In this document: positions 48,909 to 60,835 of the stretch, piece after piece
Layout: every line of letters starts with the position of its first letter
How positions within the stretch are numbered: the stretch's first letter is position 1
Assembly: GCF_000471905.2 (NCBI RefSeq)
Contig: NW_006498608.1
Coordinates: forward strand, 4,322,966 to 4,386,965
Reading direction: 5' to 3'
Length of the DNA stretch: 64,000 bases
Source: Amborella trichopoda
Taxonomy: Eukaryota > Streptophyta > Magnoliopsida > Amborellales > Amborellaceae
Translations under genes and position numbers: made by a program
Notes under the pieces: generated by a model
What the model was told of the DNA's origin: nothing
The model's input: only the letters and a program-made list of their open reading frames with translations
Databases searched by the model: none

Positions 48909-49184
48909 ATGCCTCCTCATGAAAATTGCTTAAAACTCAACTTTGATGGAAGCTCGATTGGAGACCCAAGCCCAGCAGGTTATGATGGTACCTTGATATA
49001 TCATATGAGTAGTTACAAATTCACCTACTCGGGACCATGTGGATATACAATTGTGAATGAAGCTGAGGCAAGAACTCTAGTGGAGGGATTAAAGATAATA
49101 AAAAACCTCGAGAGTCGAAAGATGATTGAAGGTGATTCAATCAATATCATTGATTGGGCAAGAGGAGAAATGAAGCCACATTAG
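48909..49184 (+). pseudogene. LINE RNase H domain piece
   Basis: It shows LKLNFDGSSIGDPSPAGYDG, NEAEARTLVEGLKII and IEGDSINIIDW, so the first Asp, the Glu and the second Asp are kept. It stops before the HVYREVN-type end, which is unlike the copy at 30.4 kb. The two LINE copies are related but clearly different. Confidence 0.75.
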
Positions 49185-49544
49185 AGATTATGCGGCATTT
49201 TCGATAAAAAAAATTTTCATTTTAAATAGTGGTTCTTTTGAGTTATCTCATTATTTTAGGATGACCAATATATAAACTGATGCTTTAACAAAGGGTGGTG
49301 TGTGCCAACATTTATCGGTGGTTACATCGTTTTTTTTTTAACCTCATTGTAATCGTTTATGATTATGAGTGAATGAAATTCATAGTAACTAATTTAAAAA
49401 AAAATCCAGAATTACCAATCTTCCAACTTTTTATAATTTTTAAAATTTTATTAAAAATTGGTTGGTTGCCTCCGACTCACTCGAAAGTCAAACAAGGACA
49501 CTCGAGCTAGGCCCCTCGTGAATCAAAGCCCAAATCCAATTGAA

Positions 49545-49855
49545 TGACATTGGAGGATCTTCTAATTGATTATCTCGATCTGAAGATATGGAAATATGAA
49601 GAAAAGAAGAACTTAAATCTTTAAAAAATTAATGCATAAGTTATTTAGACTATCTATTTTTAAGGTTTTCAAATTTTTATAGATTTTCTTGATCAGTATT
49701 TTTTAAAAAATTTTAAATTTATAATTAAGGATAAAAATAGATTTTCAAACCACCATAAAGTTTTTGACACCATAACTACATCTCCAAACAAATTTTAAAA
49801 GTGCACATTACTTCTACGGTATAAAGAGAGCGCCTTATACAAACCTCACTATTTC
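49545..49855 (+). mobile_element. MITE family copy 5
   Basis: It contains ttctaattgattatctcgat, atgcataagttatttagact, atttttaaggttttcaaatt and aattaaggataaaaatagat and ends with cgccttatacaaacctcact, whose complement is the family terminus. Confidence 0.6.
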
Positions 49856-50033
49856 TATAATTCACTCCCCTGACGAAAATTGATTTTAGGTATACTATTA
49901 GGCCCCCAAAATTTGGTGTTGTCACATCTTCAACCCGACAACCAACCTTAAAAAAGGGAATACAATTTGTAGAGAACAGTTATTAGAAAACGCCGGGGCC
50001 GCACAAAATCCCTTTGTCCAACGTAGGAATCAT

Positions 50034-50181
50034 TCACCCCATTCTTGTTCAACGTATATATAGGACAACGACCAGGTCTAGAAGGGAACCGGCGGTTCCG
50101 GAATCGGTCACTCCATTCTTATTCAACGTATATATAGGAAAACGGCTAGGTCTAGAAGGGAACAAGTGGGTCCGCACAATA
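50034..50181. repeat. Two-copy tandem duplication, 74 bp, with TATA-like core
   Basis: Units at 50034-50107 and 50108-50181 each contain ttcaacgtatatatagga and aggtctagaagggaac. The GC content is higher than the surroundings. Confidence 0.88.
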
Positions 50182-50509
50182 AAACGAACCGCCGATTCAG
50201 TGATCTTGATCGGGTTTTGGCTAGTACATTGTTTTTTCACATGTTTTTTCACCAATTCACTGTTTTTTTATACAATAAAATGATGATCTAGATTGTCGAT
50301 TCACCAACCGATACCGACTTTTGGGTGCCGGATCTAGGGCACTTATCCATTTTTAAATAGTATGCTCCTCTAGGAGCATTACATATATGCCATGCACTTT
50401 CCTTTTTTGGGAGACCGGACGCTTCGCCGTCCAAAGAAGTGTGCCGCTTCTTGTAGCAAAGTAGTAGGTGTATTAGTGAGTGGCACCAATTTTTTTTGGG
50501 CGAATCAGT

Positions 50510-50535
50510 GGGGGGGGGGGGGTGGGGGGGGGGGG
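50510..50535 (+). repeat. Poly(G) tract
   Basis: Thirteen G, one T and twelve G, followed by aaggg. Such a run can fold into a G-quadruplex, but it is also a place where read errors gather, so its exact length is unsure. Confidence 0.85.
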
Positions 50536-50539
50536 AAGG

Positions 50540-51690
50540 GCCTCTGCCTTAGTAGAAATTGAGTTTAGGGGGTATCGTTGTAAATTATCAAACGCTAATC
50601 AGTTAGGCTCGGGCTTTTTGCCTAGCCACTAGCACCAATCACTATTGAAAAACACAATATTTGTCATATTTGTTCATGAAAAAAAGTTACCAGTGGTTGT
50701 GATTGATAATTAATAGCGGTTTAGATTATACTTAAATGTATATTGCTATTTAAACTTTAATTTTCATTTTTTAATGTAATTTTAATTTTTTATTTGATAA
50801 AATTTTGAACGTAGTATTACGACACACAAAAACAGAACGCACAAAGAACATCTTCTAAAAAATAAAATGACCAAATTACCAATGGAATATAAGGGGGTAA
50901 TTCAGTCATTTAAAAATTTTAAAATATTTTTTATGTTTTCTATGACGTGTGATGGTGTCAAGCGTACTAGAGTTTCAACTGAATCCATTTTATAAAAAAT
51001 ATTAAAATTGACGTAATAACATGCATTCATCATTTAGTCAATCATTTAGTCAATATATAATGGACCCGGTTTCTATGCGGCCAAATCCGCATGTGTAGAA
51101 ATACAGGCTTCCTAATAAATTTATTTTTGAGATAGATTTTAAGACTTAAATTTTAAAGACATGTAATCTCTAACATGGATATCACGAATATAAATAAATA
51201 ATTTTTTTAAAAAATTATAAATAATAATTATAATCATAAAACATTTAAACCGTTAGTTTCTATTGGTTTTAGACAAAAAACGAGACTTACACTTTCTAGA
51301 CCTCATATATAGAAATGCAGGCCAACCCGCATGAAACAATTTTTCATATATAATAGGTGGGAGTATAACTTGAACTACCTTTTATTTTAGGCACAACCTG
51401 TTGGTAGCTTTATTACTCCTTGTTGTTTATTTTTGTTAAAAATGAACAAATTTAGGAGCTTATTGTTGGTGCTTTTCAAACAAGCGAGGTTCATCGAGGG
51501 ACAAGGACCAAAAAATTATGTAATAATTCCTGACCTAGTGTTCAAAATATTATTAGTCACATTTTGATGCGATGAAGAAGGTACAATGGCGCCAACTCTA
51601 AAAACCAGCAAATTTCTTACTTTACAAAAAAATTATATAAGGTGTCAATTGATTAGACACAAAATTTAAAAATATAAAAAGTTCTGCAAC
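50540..51690. other. Intergenic DNA upstream of ATG16
   Basis: Apart from a MITE at 51,068-51,338 I see nothing with coding or RNA-gene character. An ataaggtg-type MITE end fragment lies at about 51,632-51,660. Confidence 0.45.
51068..51338. mobile_element. MITE (tatgcggcc family), copy 2
   Basis: The left end ggtttctatgcggccaaatc and the right end, whose reverse complement reads GTTTCATGCGGGTTGGCC, are imperfect inverted repeats. Interior blocks taatctctaacatg and ccgttagtttctattg match the copy at 36,445. Confidence 0.65.
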
Positions 51691-51739
51691 TTCGTGACTC
51701 ACCAAGCCATCCAAATAACAAAGATAAGGGTGAATAATA

Positions 51740-53234
51740 ATTGCTCGAAATTCTTATCAGGAATCAGAAGAAGAAGACATGGTGATCAATTGCCCTCTCT
51801 TGGTTTTTCTTCGACCTTTTTGTTTCTTTCCTTTCTATTCGTTATACTCTCCGGTGCACACTCTCTTCCACCAAAACCCTAATTTTTCACTTCAACAAGT
51901 AGGGTCTCGGCCTGTTTCTTATGCTTGTGTTTTCCTTCTTCTCAATTCTAAGATAGTAGTCCTAATATACGTGGCATAGAAACGTTTCATAATTTTTGGA
52001 TTTGCAGGATTGCTTGAGGTTCGACGATTAATTGCAGGGTGAAGATTGAAGGTACGTTCTGCACACTATCTCATGGTGAAGATTACAGAATTTTCCTTTT
52101 TTACCTGGCTTGTCTTTGATCTTGTTATTTTTATGGTAATTGAGATCTTGATTGTTTGGAATGGCGTTCTTTATGCTCTTATTTTCTTCTGATTTAGTTC
52201 CAGTCCCATGGATTATATACATTCAAAGCCAATAACTGTTTCAGCACTGTTAAACTTTGTGTTTTTTTTATATTTTTTGGGCAATTGATTTGTGGTTGCA
52301 CTCATTTGAATGGATAAATTAATCGGCCAAATTTTTTTTTTTTGAATGAAGTGGCTATTGGAAATTAAAATACGTAAACCTCTATCATATCTATTTTATT
52401 CCTTTCTCATCTCTCCTTTTGCTCATAGCTCTCTAAAACTGACATTTATGCGGAACCAGGTGATCTATTCCCTTCTATATTTCTCATGGTTTCTAAGCTC
52501 TATGTTTCTCACGATACAAATCTTTCTTTATCTATTTAGTTATCTATATTTCTCACGATATCAGTCTATTTTATCTCTCTAATCATCTATATTTCTCATA
52601 ATATCAATCTCTATTTCTCTCTCTAAACATGTTTTTCTTTTTTCATTTGTTATATTTTTCAGAAAACCAACGAAGCTAGGCCATATACTGCAACTTATCC
52701 AAAAGGCCCATCAAAATACCTATTGCTCACAAGTATAGTTTTGAAGTTAACCTCCCCCATTTTAAGCCCTCATTACCGTGCAGTTTTCCTCTAGAAAACA
52801 TGTGCAGTGGGTGGTTGAGGACGAATTCTGCATATTTGTGAAGAGTTGATCCACTGCCGTCGTGGTCCTTATCTTAAAAGCTCATAGAATGACTATTGCT
52901 AAGTTTTAATATTCCATTTTAGCCACGTAGAGTAATCTCACCAATACTTATGAAACAAATGAAGACCCAGGTTCATGAAAGAACTCTAATGAGGATTTTG
53001 GAGGCCTCATTTGAGCAGTGCTTCTCTTTGAGACCCTTCTTTGAGCATATTCAAATTATCATGTCATTTGCAATTAGGTGTAGATAAAGAACACTCATAT
53101 CAGGTAATTATTGTTTTGAGCCTCTGTATATACGAATGATCCTCCTGCTAATATGAAATATCCTCATGGAAGTTATAGACTTAACGGTATTATTATTTTT
53201 CTATAAGATACTTGATGATATCATATTGACACAG
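51740..53234 (+). promoter_or_regulatory. ATG16 5' leader exons and leader introns (inferred)
   Basis: Splice-like borders suggest leader exons at about 51,740-51,898 (ending CAACAA|GT or one base near it) and at 52008-52051 (tttgcag before, GTACGT after). A further acceptor acacag at 53230-53234 precedes the coding exon by ten bases. ORFs across this stretch do not resemble proteins. The borders are seen; the transcript is inferred. Confidence 0.4.
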
Positions 53235-53244
53235 GAAGAAAGTA

Positions 53245-56200
53245 ATGGATGGACCGGCAGTCATGGCTATCAGGCATGCCTTGAGTGCACTTCGAAGGCG
53301 TCATTTACTTGAGGAAGGGGCTCATATTCCAGCTTTTTCTGCCTTGTCAAGACAATTTGTGACACAGGTAAAATCATGCTTGTTCTAGTTTTGTGTTCTG
53401 TAGATTATCATTGGTTACTGCTATGCTAAAGATAATTTGTAGCAAAAAGAATGGGGGTATAGTAGGTCTCCATGGTATCACAACATGGTCAAATGGTGTT
53501 TATTAAGTGAAATGTGAATTGACTGGTGGTTTAAGTTCTTTCCATCAGGTTAGGTGATATTATTTTTTATTTTTAAAGTGCCAATGGCAGGTTAGGTCCA
53601 CCATATAATGTTTCTGATCTTCTAAATTCTTATCCTGATGATCTCCTCTATAAATTTTCTGGTTCAAAAATCTTTGAAATTTTAGTTTGTGATGTTTATG
53701 CAGATGTTGTCTCCTATAATTAGTTTTTTTGTAGATTGCTTTGATGTTGCCTTAGTTCTTGAGTTGATTTCTTGGTTTGTTTTATTAATTTTAGTTTGAG
53801 AAGTTTACCAGATAGTGTCTTCTGTAATTAGTGTTCATAGATTGTTTTGATTTCGCCTTTGTTTTTGAGTTGACTTCGTGGTTTGTTGTGTTTCTAGCAT
53901 GATTGCGAAAAAGCATTAACCTTTTCTTTGATCAGGTAAACAAATGAATGGGTCATAAGTATAAAAAGTTACAATCTTATTGGGGCCTGCTGGACTTTAA
54001 GCCCATTCATTCCTTGGATAGTTTGGTTTGTAATATGTTGGATAGTCAGGTGGACTATAAGATAAACATGAATGACAATCTTTTAATACATTGATGGGTC
54101 TTCTATGGCATCTTGAGCATTCATGCCCCGTGTAAAATCTCTCCTCTGTTAATTTTTTTCATGCTTAATGAAAAATCAAAAGTTTTTTTTTTTTTGGGGT
54201 TAAAAGTTTTGCCCCTGGCAAGTCCAAACACATTTGCTTGGATAAATGAAAAGTTCTTTTGGACCTTTTCATTTCGGTTGATGTAAAATAGGTTTAAGTC
54301 TTCAATCTCCTACATATAAAGTTGTCTTGAACTTTCGACTTCTTGAGAAACTTCAGTTAATCTCCTATATAATTTAATCACTTGTGTATACTAACAACAA
54401 GCTATACACTTTTATCTTAGTTTAAATGCAATAGAGTGCTCTCTCTATTGCCTTGTAAGTTCCTGCTTTCTTTACTGCTTCCTTGAATCATGGGAACCAT
54501 GCTTTATAATTTCCTTGAGCCGATATTAGTGGTCTGTGATCCTTATTTAAGATGCTTACTGAAGAATGTGCTCCTCTAGAGAAAACTTGTGATAGAGTAC
54601 CTCGAGATTTGATTTGTGGGTGTTGGAAAAGAAAGGCGTCTTTAGACACTACATCGACGTGGTGAGAGATATGTATGATGGAGCGCTAATTAGTATACGG
54701 ACAACTAGTGGAGAGACGAGTGACGTTTCTGTGAGAATAAGTCTACATTAAGGGTCAGCCTTGAGCCCGTACCTCTTTGTCTTAGTTATGGACGACTTAA
54801 CTATGCACTTACAGGATGAGGTACCATGGTGCATGTTGTTCGCGGATAACATAGTTTTGATTGATGAAACCCGAAACGGTATCAACACAAAGTTAGAACT
54901 TTGGAGGGATACTTTAGATTCCAAAGGTTTTAAAATTAGTCAGACTAAGACAAAGTATATGGAGTGCAAGTTTAGTAATAATAGAGATGAGGAAATAGTC
55001 AAGATTGACGGCCGAAAAGTACAAAAAGACTGCACTTTCGATATCTTGGGTCGATAATCTAGGAAAACGGATAGATCAAATAAGATGTCACACACATAAT
55101 TAGAGCTGGGTGGGTGAAGTGGAGATGTGCAATTGGAATTTTATGTGATCGCCTCATACTAATGAGGCTGAAGGGCAAGTTTTATAGGACAACGGTGATA
55201 CCAGCTTTGCTCTATGGGACAGAATGCTGGGCGAACAAAAACAATAGACCCATAGAATGAGTGTAGCGAAGATGAGGATGTTGAGATGGATGAGTGGCAA
55301 GACAAGAAGGGATAGAATTCGAAATGAATCTATTCGAGAAAAGTTAGGCGTGGCACCAATAGACGATAAAATGAGAAAGAGTAGACTTAGGTGGATTGGT
55401 CATATGCGGTGCTGACCAAGTATAGCACCTGTTAGGATGTGCGAGTTAGTTCAAGTAGAAGGACTGAAAAGGGCAAGGAGTAGGCCCAAAAGGATGGTAT
55501 TTGAAAGTAGTCTGAAAAGATAGGGGGACTTATGACCTCACTGAGGATATGACCTTTAATAGAGCAGCATAGAGTTTCAGCCCAACTAATTGGGTAAAGG
55601 CTAAAATGATGATGATGATGATGACTGAAGAATGTGCAGTAGGTAGTTCTAATTTGGCTTCTTTTTGTGGAAATAGTGCCATCATATTCCTTCATGTTTT
55701 TTTTGGGGTAAGCAGAGCCATGTAGATTACTTTTGTAAAATATCCAAGCAAAAGGGCATTTTGGTAGTCATTGAGGACATGAGGAATTCCATTTCTTTCT
55801 CTTCACTTGTTCCATAGTTGGCAGGCCTAGAGGAATCCACAAGGATGTTTACACTTGTTTAAACTATTTAAGGTTTCATTGAGGTTCTAAAAATTAACAG
55901 TACAACACCTGTTAGGAGGTGTGAGTTAGTTCAAGTAGAAGGCTAAAAAAGGACAAGTCGTAGGCCCAAAAGGATATGATTGGTAGCAGCGAGAAAAGAT
56001 ATGTAGACTTATGATCTCATTGAGGGTATGGCCCTTGATAGAGCAAAATGAAGGATTAGGATTTGTGTAGCCAACACCAATAGTTAGGAAAACGCTCTGA
56101 CGACGACGACGACGACGACGATGATGATGATGATGATGATGATGATGTGGTTCTAAAAATTGGCAAGCTATAAGTAATGAAAATCTCGAGGAGGGTCTGC

Positions 56201-59200
56201 TGCTTTGCTCACATATTCCAAGGAGATTGCTGTATTTTGGCCATGAAATAGTGTGGTGTTTCTCATGAAGCAGAGACTTCATAACTCTTTTTAACTGATC
56301 AAACCCTGAGGCTTGATCGTAATTCATATACAAAGGTATGTAGAAATTACAATAAAGAGTCATCTCTGTTTTTCTTGTCCTGGAAGCCATTTTGATGAAG
56401 ATGAAAAATGATGCCACACTGATCTAGGTATAGGGCAGTTATGGGGCGTGGGGGTCAAATATGGCAAATCAAAATATAAATGGAATGGATTTTTGGGGTC
56501 CCTAAGGGCCGGAGATATGCGTGTACTAAAACTAAATTTAAGAGTGAGAAGCTTCCTAGAATTTCTGTAGGTTTGAGAACGGAATTGTGAATGGCAGTGC
56601 GTGGGGTCCTAACTTATATCTTAGTTTCTCTGTTTTTTGTGAAGCTTGAAAATTTAGAGAGTTTCTATTCTATCCATTTCTTCAAAGTCAGGAAGCATAT
56701 GCATTTCAGTGGTAATATACATATCATACAGTAAAAATGTCAAAGTAAAATGGATTCCTGTCGTTTATTAAGAAAACTAAATGTTTTAGAATATTATGCT
56801 GGTTGTAACATGCACTGGCGGAAAAATAATGGAACTGTTACAGAGTAAATTTTTTTGGAATTCCTTCATCCATTTTTTCTGACAATTGGAACAAGATATA
56901 CAGGATTACGGGCAGTTCATTGATGAATATGTTATTACAGTCGTCATGTGAGCTTTGTCAATGGAAAATTTGTCAATATTTTCGTTTTAATTTCTTAATA
57001 AGAATACAAAGTTTAGTTGCTTGTTATTTATAGCTCTTTTACCTGTGCATCCCCAGCCCCCTAAAAAGAAGAAGAACTGAAGAACAAACAAAAAGACTAC
57101 CTAAAAAAAAGAAAAAAGATGTTTTTCGTTTTTGGGAGCATGGATTCTCATTTTACCAGGAACTATCCATGCAGGGCTCAGAGTGGAAGGAGAAAGCAGA
57201 AGGCCTTGAAGTTGAACTACAACAGTGTTACAAAGCTCAAGCGCGGCTCTCAGAACAGCTTGTAGTAGAAGTGGCAGAGTGCAGAGATGCAAAAGCTTTG
57301 CTTCAAGAGAAAGAAACCAGTTTAAATGAACTACAGAAGGAAGTTGCTGAAGGAAGGTCTCGTCTGTATTTCTTAGCCATTCTATCTGTGTAGTAGCATT
57401 TTGAGTCAGCTGTCTTTTAATTAGATGCTGTTACTAAAGATGGGCCTCACTTGTTTCACAGGGATGAAATATCCAAGTTGAAGGAGTTACTAGAGGAGAA
57501 CAGGAAAGCTCTTGACCTGGCTATTAGTGAAAACCAAGAGCTCAGATCACAGTTGGAAGAGGAAATTTTGAAAGCAAGGAATGCCGAATCTGAAAACAAG
57601 ATGCTGATTGATCGGTGGATGATGCAAAAGATGCAAGATGCAGAACGACTCAATGAAGTAAGTTTCCTTTTTTTCTTTTTTTTATCTTGTGAATTTTTCC
57701 TTACCTTTCATCAGTCCATTTGTGGGTGTAAGTATTGGAGTAGGACACTATAGGAGACTAAACAGGGGAACCCACTCTGTTTCCGACAATGGTGGAAATC
57801 CACTATACTTATGTGCGACCCACTACACTGAATCTCTAGGCATCAAATATGATATCTGGTACTTCAAAGGGACATGCTCCATCCATTCCCAGTGATGGAC
57901 TGTGGAGATCAACTGTGCCTGGGTGGATGGACAGCCAAAGTGGGACCACCATGTTTAATGCTGATTGCCGCATCCCCCTGTTGGGATGCTTACCATACCC
58001 CATTGAATTGTGGTATACTTGAATATTTGCTTACCTTACCCCATTGGATTGTGGTATACTTGAATATTTGCTTGGGAGTAATAGGACTTTGCCATAGTCC
58101 ATTCATGACATGTGTGATGATGAAATGATATGAGTGTGATGAAGAGAGTGCGACCCACCATGGAGATCATGCCCTATTCTATTGTGTTCCTCACCTTCAC
58201 TGTCTAATTGAACAGTCAGTCTTACGTTCAATGGACTAAGATTTTCTGTAGTTCATTGGACTGTAATGACTCTGGTTGTCTTTCTAGGCCTGAATATTTG
58301 GAAAGCGTACCATTGTCTGATATAATATTATATATGGCACCTCCACCCATTGTCTGTTCCTGATGGGCATTGGAGATCAACTGTACCCTCTGAATTACCC
58401 AAAAAAAAAAAAGAAATATCAGTCTGCTAAATTTGAGGGAAGCTTCTCTCTCTCTCATCTTATTCTCTCACCCTGCCACAGGCCAATGCCATATATAAAG
58501 AGATGATGGACAAGCTCAAGGCCAGCAACATGCAACAGCTAGTGCAGCAACAAGTCGACGGGGTCGTCAGGCTGAGTGAGACTTGGACCAGCGAGGCACT
58601 GACTGACCTTCCCTCACCTACATGGAAGCACAGGCTCCAAGCCCATGAAGGTGCATGTGGCTCAATCCTCTTTGAGCCCAACTCTGACTGCCTCATAACC
58701 GGAGGGCTTGACCAAATTATCAGGGTATGGGATACAAGAACCGGTACCAATACGAACACCCTAACTGGCTGCCTTGGTTCAATTCTTGATCTAGCCATAG
58801 CCCGCGATAAGTGTATCATCGCAGCAACAAGTTCGAACAAAATGTTTGTGTTCGACCAACTCTCAAGGCGACTTAGTCACACCTTAACGGGCCATCTTGA
58901 CAAGGTTTGTGCAGTTGATGCGAGTAAGGTTTCGGGCAAGAGCCTGGTAAGTGCAGCCTATGATCGAACCATTAGGACTTGGGACCTTGTCAAGGGGTAT
59001 TGTACTGCAACTCTTATGTGTCATAGCAATTGCAATGCGCTTTGCTATGGGATCGATGGGCAAACTGTGTTTACAGGGCATGTTGACGGCAACCTGAGGT
59101 TATGGGATTTAAGGGTTAGTGGTGGAGGGAAAATGGTAAGTGAGGTGGCAGCTCATGCTTATTCGGTGACATCGGTTTCTCTCTCTCGCGGTGGCTTGCT

Positions 59201-59513
59201 AGTTCTAACCAGTGGGAGAGACAACGTGCATAACTTGTTTGATGTAAGGGCCTCACTGGAGGTTTGTGGGAACTTCAGGGGAGGGAGCGGAAGCGCGACC
59301 AATTGGAATCGGTCTTGTATTAGCCCGGACGACAATTATGTGGTGGCAGGGTCGAGTGACGGTATGGTGCATGTTTGGTCGAGGAGAGAGAAGGGTGAAA
59401 TTGTGAGCATGTTAAGAGGGCACGAGGCTTCGGTGCTCACATGTGCATGGAGTGATACGGGGGGGCCTTTGGCATCTGCTGATAAGAAGGGGGCCGTGTA
59501 CTTATGGGTGTGA
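53245..59513 (+). CDS. ATG16: Autophagy protein ATG16, complete, four coding exons
   Basis: ATG16 binds the ATG12-ATG5 conjugate and places ATG8 lipidation on the phagophore membrane. Coding exons: 53245-53367, 57175-57356, 57462-57657 and 58482-59513. They sum to 1533 nt, giving 510 residues, very close to plant ATG16 length. The N terminus ([18 protein letters not shown], residues 10-27) is the ATG5-binding part. Exons 2 and 3 encode a coiled coil ([31 protein letters not shown], and [18 protein letters not shown]). Exon 4 encodes the seven-bladed WD40 domain from [15 protein letters not shown] to the end, with blades at [63 protein letters not shown] and [11 protein letters not shown]. Exon 2's donor is GTCTCG, which is weak. 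Intron 1 (53368-57174) holds two RTE insertions. Confidence 0.96.
54572..55623 (+). mobile_element. RTE non-LTR retrotransposon, 5' truncated, with 14-bp target duplication
   Basis: A perfect duplication actgaagaatgtgc flanks the insertion (54558-54571 and 55624-55637). Inside, reverse-transcriptase motifs appear: [30 protein letters not shown] and [16 protein letters not shown]. The catalytic ADD box reads ADN, so the enzyme would be inactive. The 3' part encodes [19 protein letters not shown] and [10 protein letters not shown] and ends in a (GAT)n tail. This is the plant RTE pattern. It sits in ATG16 intron 1 in the sense orientation. Confidence 0.9.
55896..56138 (+). mobile_element. RTE 3' end, short, with 13-bp target duplication
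   Basis: A perfect duplication ggttctaaaaatt lies at 55883-55895 and 56139-56151. The 243-bp insert starts in cacctgttaggaggtgtgag, matching the 3' part of the neighbouring RTE, and ends in (GAC)n(GAT)n. It is only the 3' untranslated region. It is an independent second insertion in the same ATG16 intron. Confidence 0.88.
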
Positions 59514-59870
59514 TTGGTGGGGGTTCCACTTCGGTTTAATGGGGTGTGCCTATAGTTGTGATTTGTGAATGGGTTTTGAAGTTTACTGACAAGAACTGGT
59601 TTTATGGTTGTGAACAGAGTTTTAAAACCCAGAATTTGGTTTTGGATCACCTACTCACTGTAAAAATCTAGATTGGCTGGATCGATGATCTCAACTTAGT
59701 CAAACCCTAACAAAATGGGAGTACCATGCGTGTTAAAGGTGATCAAATTACTGAAATGTCGTTTTGCTTATTCAGGGAACATAGGCAATTTGGAGACATT
59801 TTTTACCTAAGGGACCGTTTAGATCCATGGAAAAAGATTATTTTTTTTGAAATCTATTAAATAGATATCT
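59514..59870 (+). other. ATG16 3' flank
   Basis: This is the likely 3' UTR and downstream DNA. No clear AATAAA signal was found, and no other feature is supported. Confidence 0.4.
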
Positions 59871-59874
59871 GCTG

Positions 59875-60665
59875 TTTCAAAATTTTTGTAGAGAGAAACT
59901 ATCTCAAATTTTAAATTTTAGAGAAAGTACCTGAAAATATTTAGAGAGAGAAACTATCTCAAACTTTTTAAAGAGAACCATCCTAAAATTTAGGTTTTAG
60001 AGAGATAAACTACCTCCAAATTTTATTGCGAAAAAAAGCTATCTCAATTTTTTTAAAAACTATCTCAATTTTTAAGTTTGAGAGAGAGAACCTGAAATTT
60101 TTTAGAGAGAAATATCTCAAATTTTTTTCAGAGAGGAACTATTTCAAATTTCAAGATTTAGAGAGGAAGTATATTAAAATTTCATAGAGAAATTATATCA
60201 AATATTAGAGAAGGAAATTATCTCAAATTTTAAATTTTAGAGACAGCAAGTATCTAAAAATTTAGAGATAGAAAACAATCTCAAAAATTTTAGAGAGAAA
60301 TTATCTCAAATTTTTTAGAGAAAAAATCTATCAAATTTCAAGTTTTGTAGAGTATCTTAAAATTTTAGAAAGAGCGAAATTATATCAAATTTTAAAGAGA
60401 GAAATTACTTAAATTTTTTTAGAGAGAAACTAACTTGTATTTTAAGTTTTAAAGAGAGAATTATTTTAGAATTTTAGAGAGAGAGTACCTGGAATTTTTA
60501 GAGAGAAATTTATCTAAAAAATTCTAGGGAGAAGCCATTTTAAATTTTAAGTTTTAAAGAGAAAATATTTTAAAATTTTATAGTAAAACTTATATTATAT
60601 TTTAGAGAGAGAAACTATTGAAAATTTTTTAGAGAGAAATTATATAAATTTTTTTAAAGAGAGTG
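59875..60665. repeat. Degenerate tandem repeats of a GAGAGAAACTATCTCAAATT-like unit
   Basis: About 800 bases are built from variants of gagagaaactatctcaaatt plus an A/T spacer that includes aagttttagagag. Units are about 20-40 bp and vary in length, with more than twenty repeats of the core. No reading frame persists. The array begins about 360 bp downstream of the ATG16 stop. Confidence 0.85.
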
Positions 60666-60835
60666 ATAAAAATGACATTATAATGAATAATAAATTCAAA
60701 GCACTTAATGATTTTTTTTTTTTTTTTTAAGCCATGAAAATGTTATGCATCCATGGATACAAGTAGTCCCCAAGTGAAATAAAAAAAATAAAATAAATCT
60801 TCTAATTTAATAGCCATCTTTTAAGGATTCGGTTT

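Larger units (their letters stand above)
47800..49395 (+). mobile_element. LINE (L1-type) 3' part: zinc-finger linker and RNase H
   Basis: Near 47,825 the KFTLINIIMLTKWWWHF stretch resembles the L1 region downstream of reverse transcriptase. At 48309-48704 an open stretch contains CRLCLRDNESADHIILYC, the zf-RVT pattern C-x-x-C-x-x-x-x-E-x-x-x-H-I-x-x-x-C. RNase H follows at 48909. The end has gaatgaaattcatagtaac and an A run near 49,393. Several stops make it inactive, and the reverse transcriptase is missing. Confidence 0.85.

Noticed and set aside
51694..51979. Two overlapping plus-strand ORFs upstream of ATG16
   Set aside because: They lie in the inferred leader exon and intron and resemble no protein.
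55432..55695. Minus-strand ORF with a histidine run
   Set aside because: It is the antisense of the RTE 3' end and its trinucleotide tail.
55926..56417. Minus-strand ORF of 163 codons with runs of histidine and arginine
   Set aside because: The His/Arg runs are the (GAC)n(GAT)n tail of an RTE insertion read backwards; nothing else resembles a protein.
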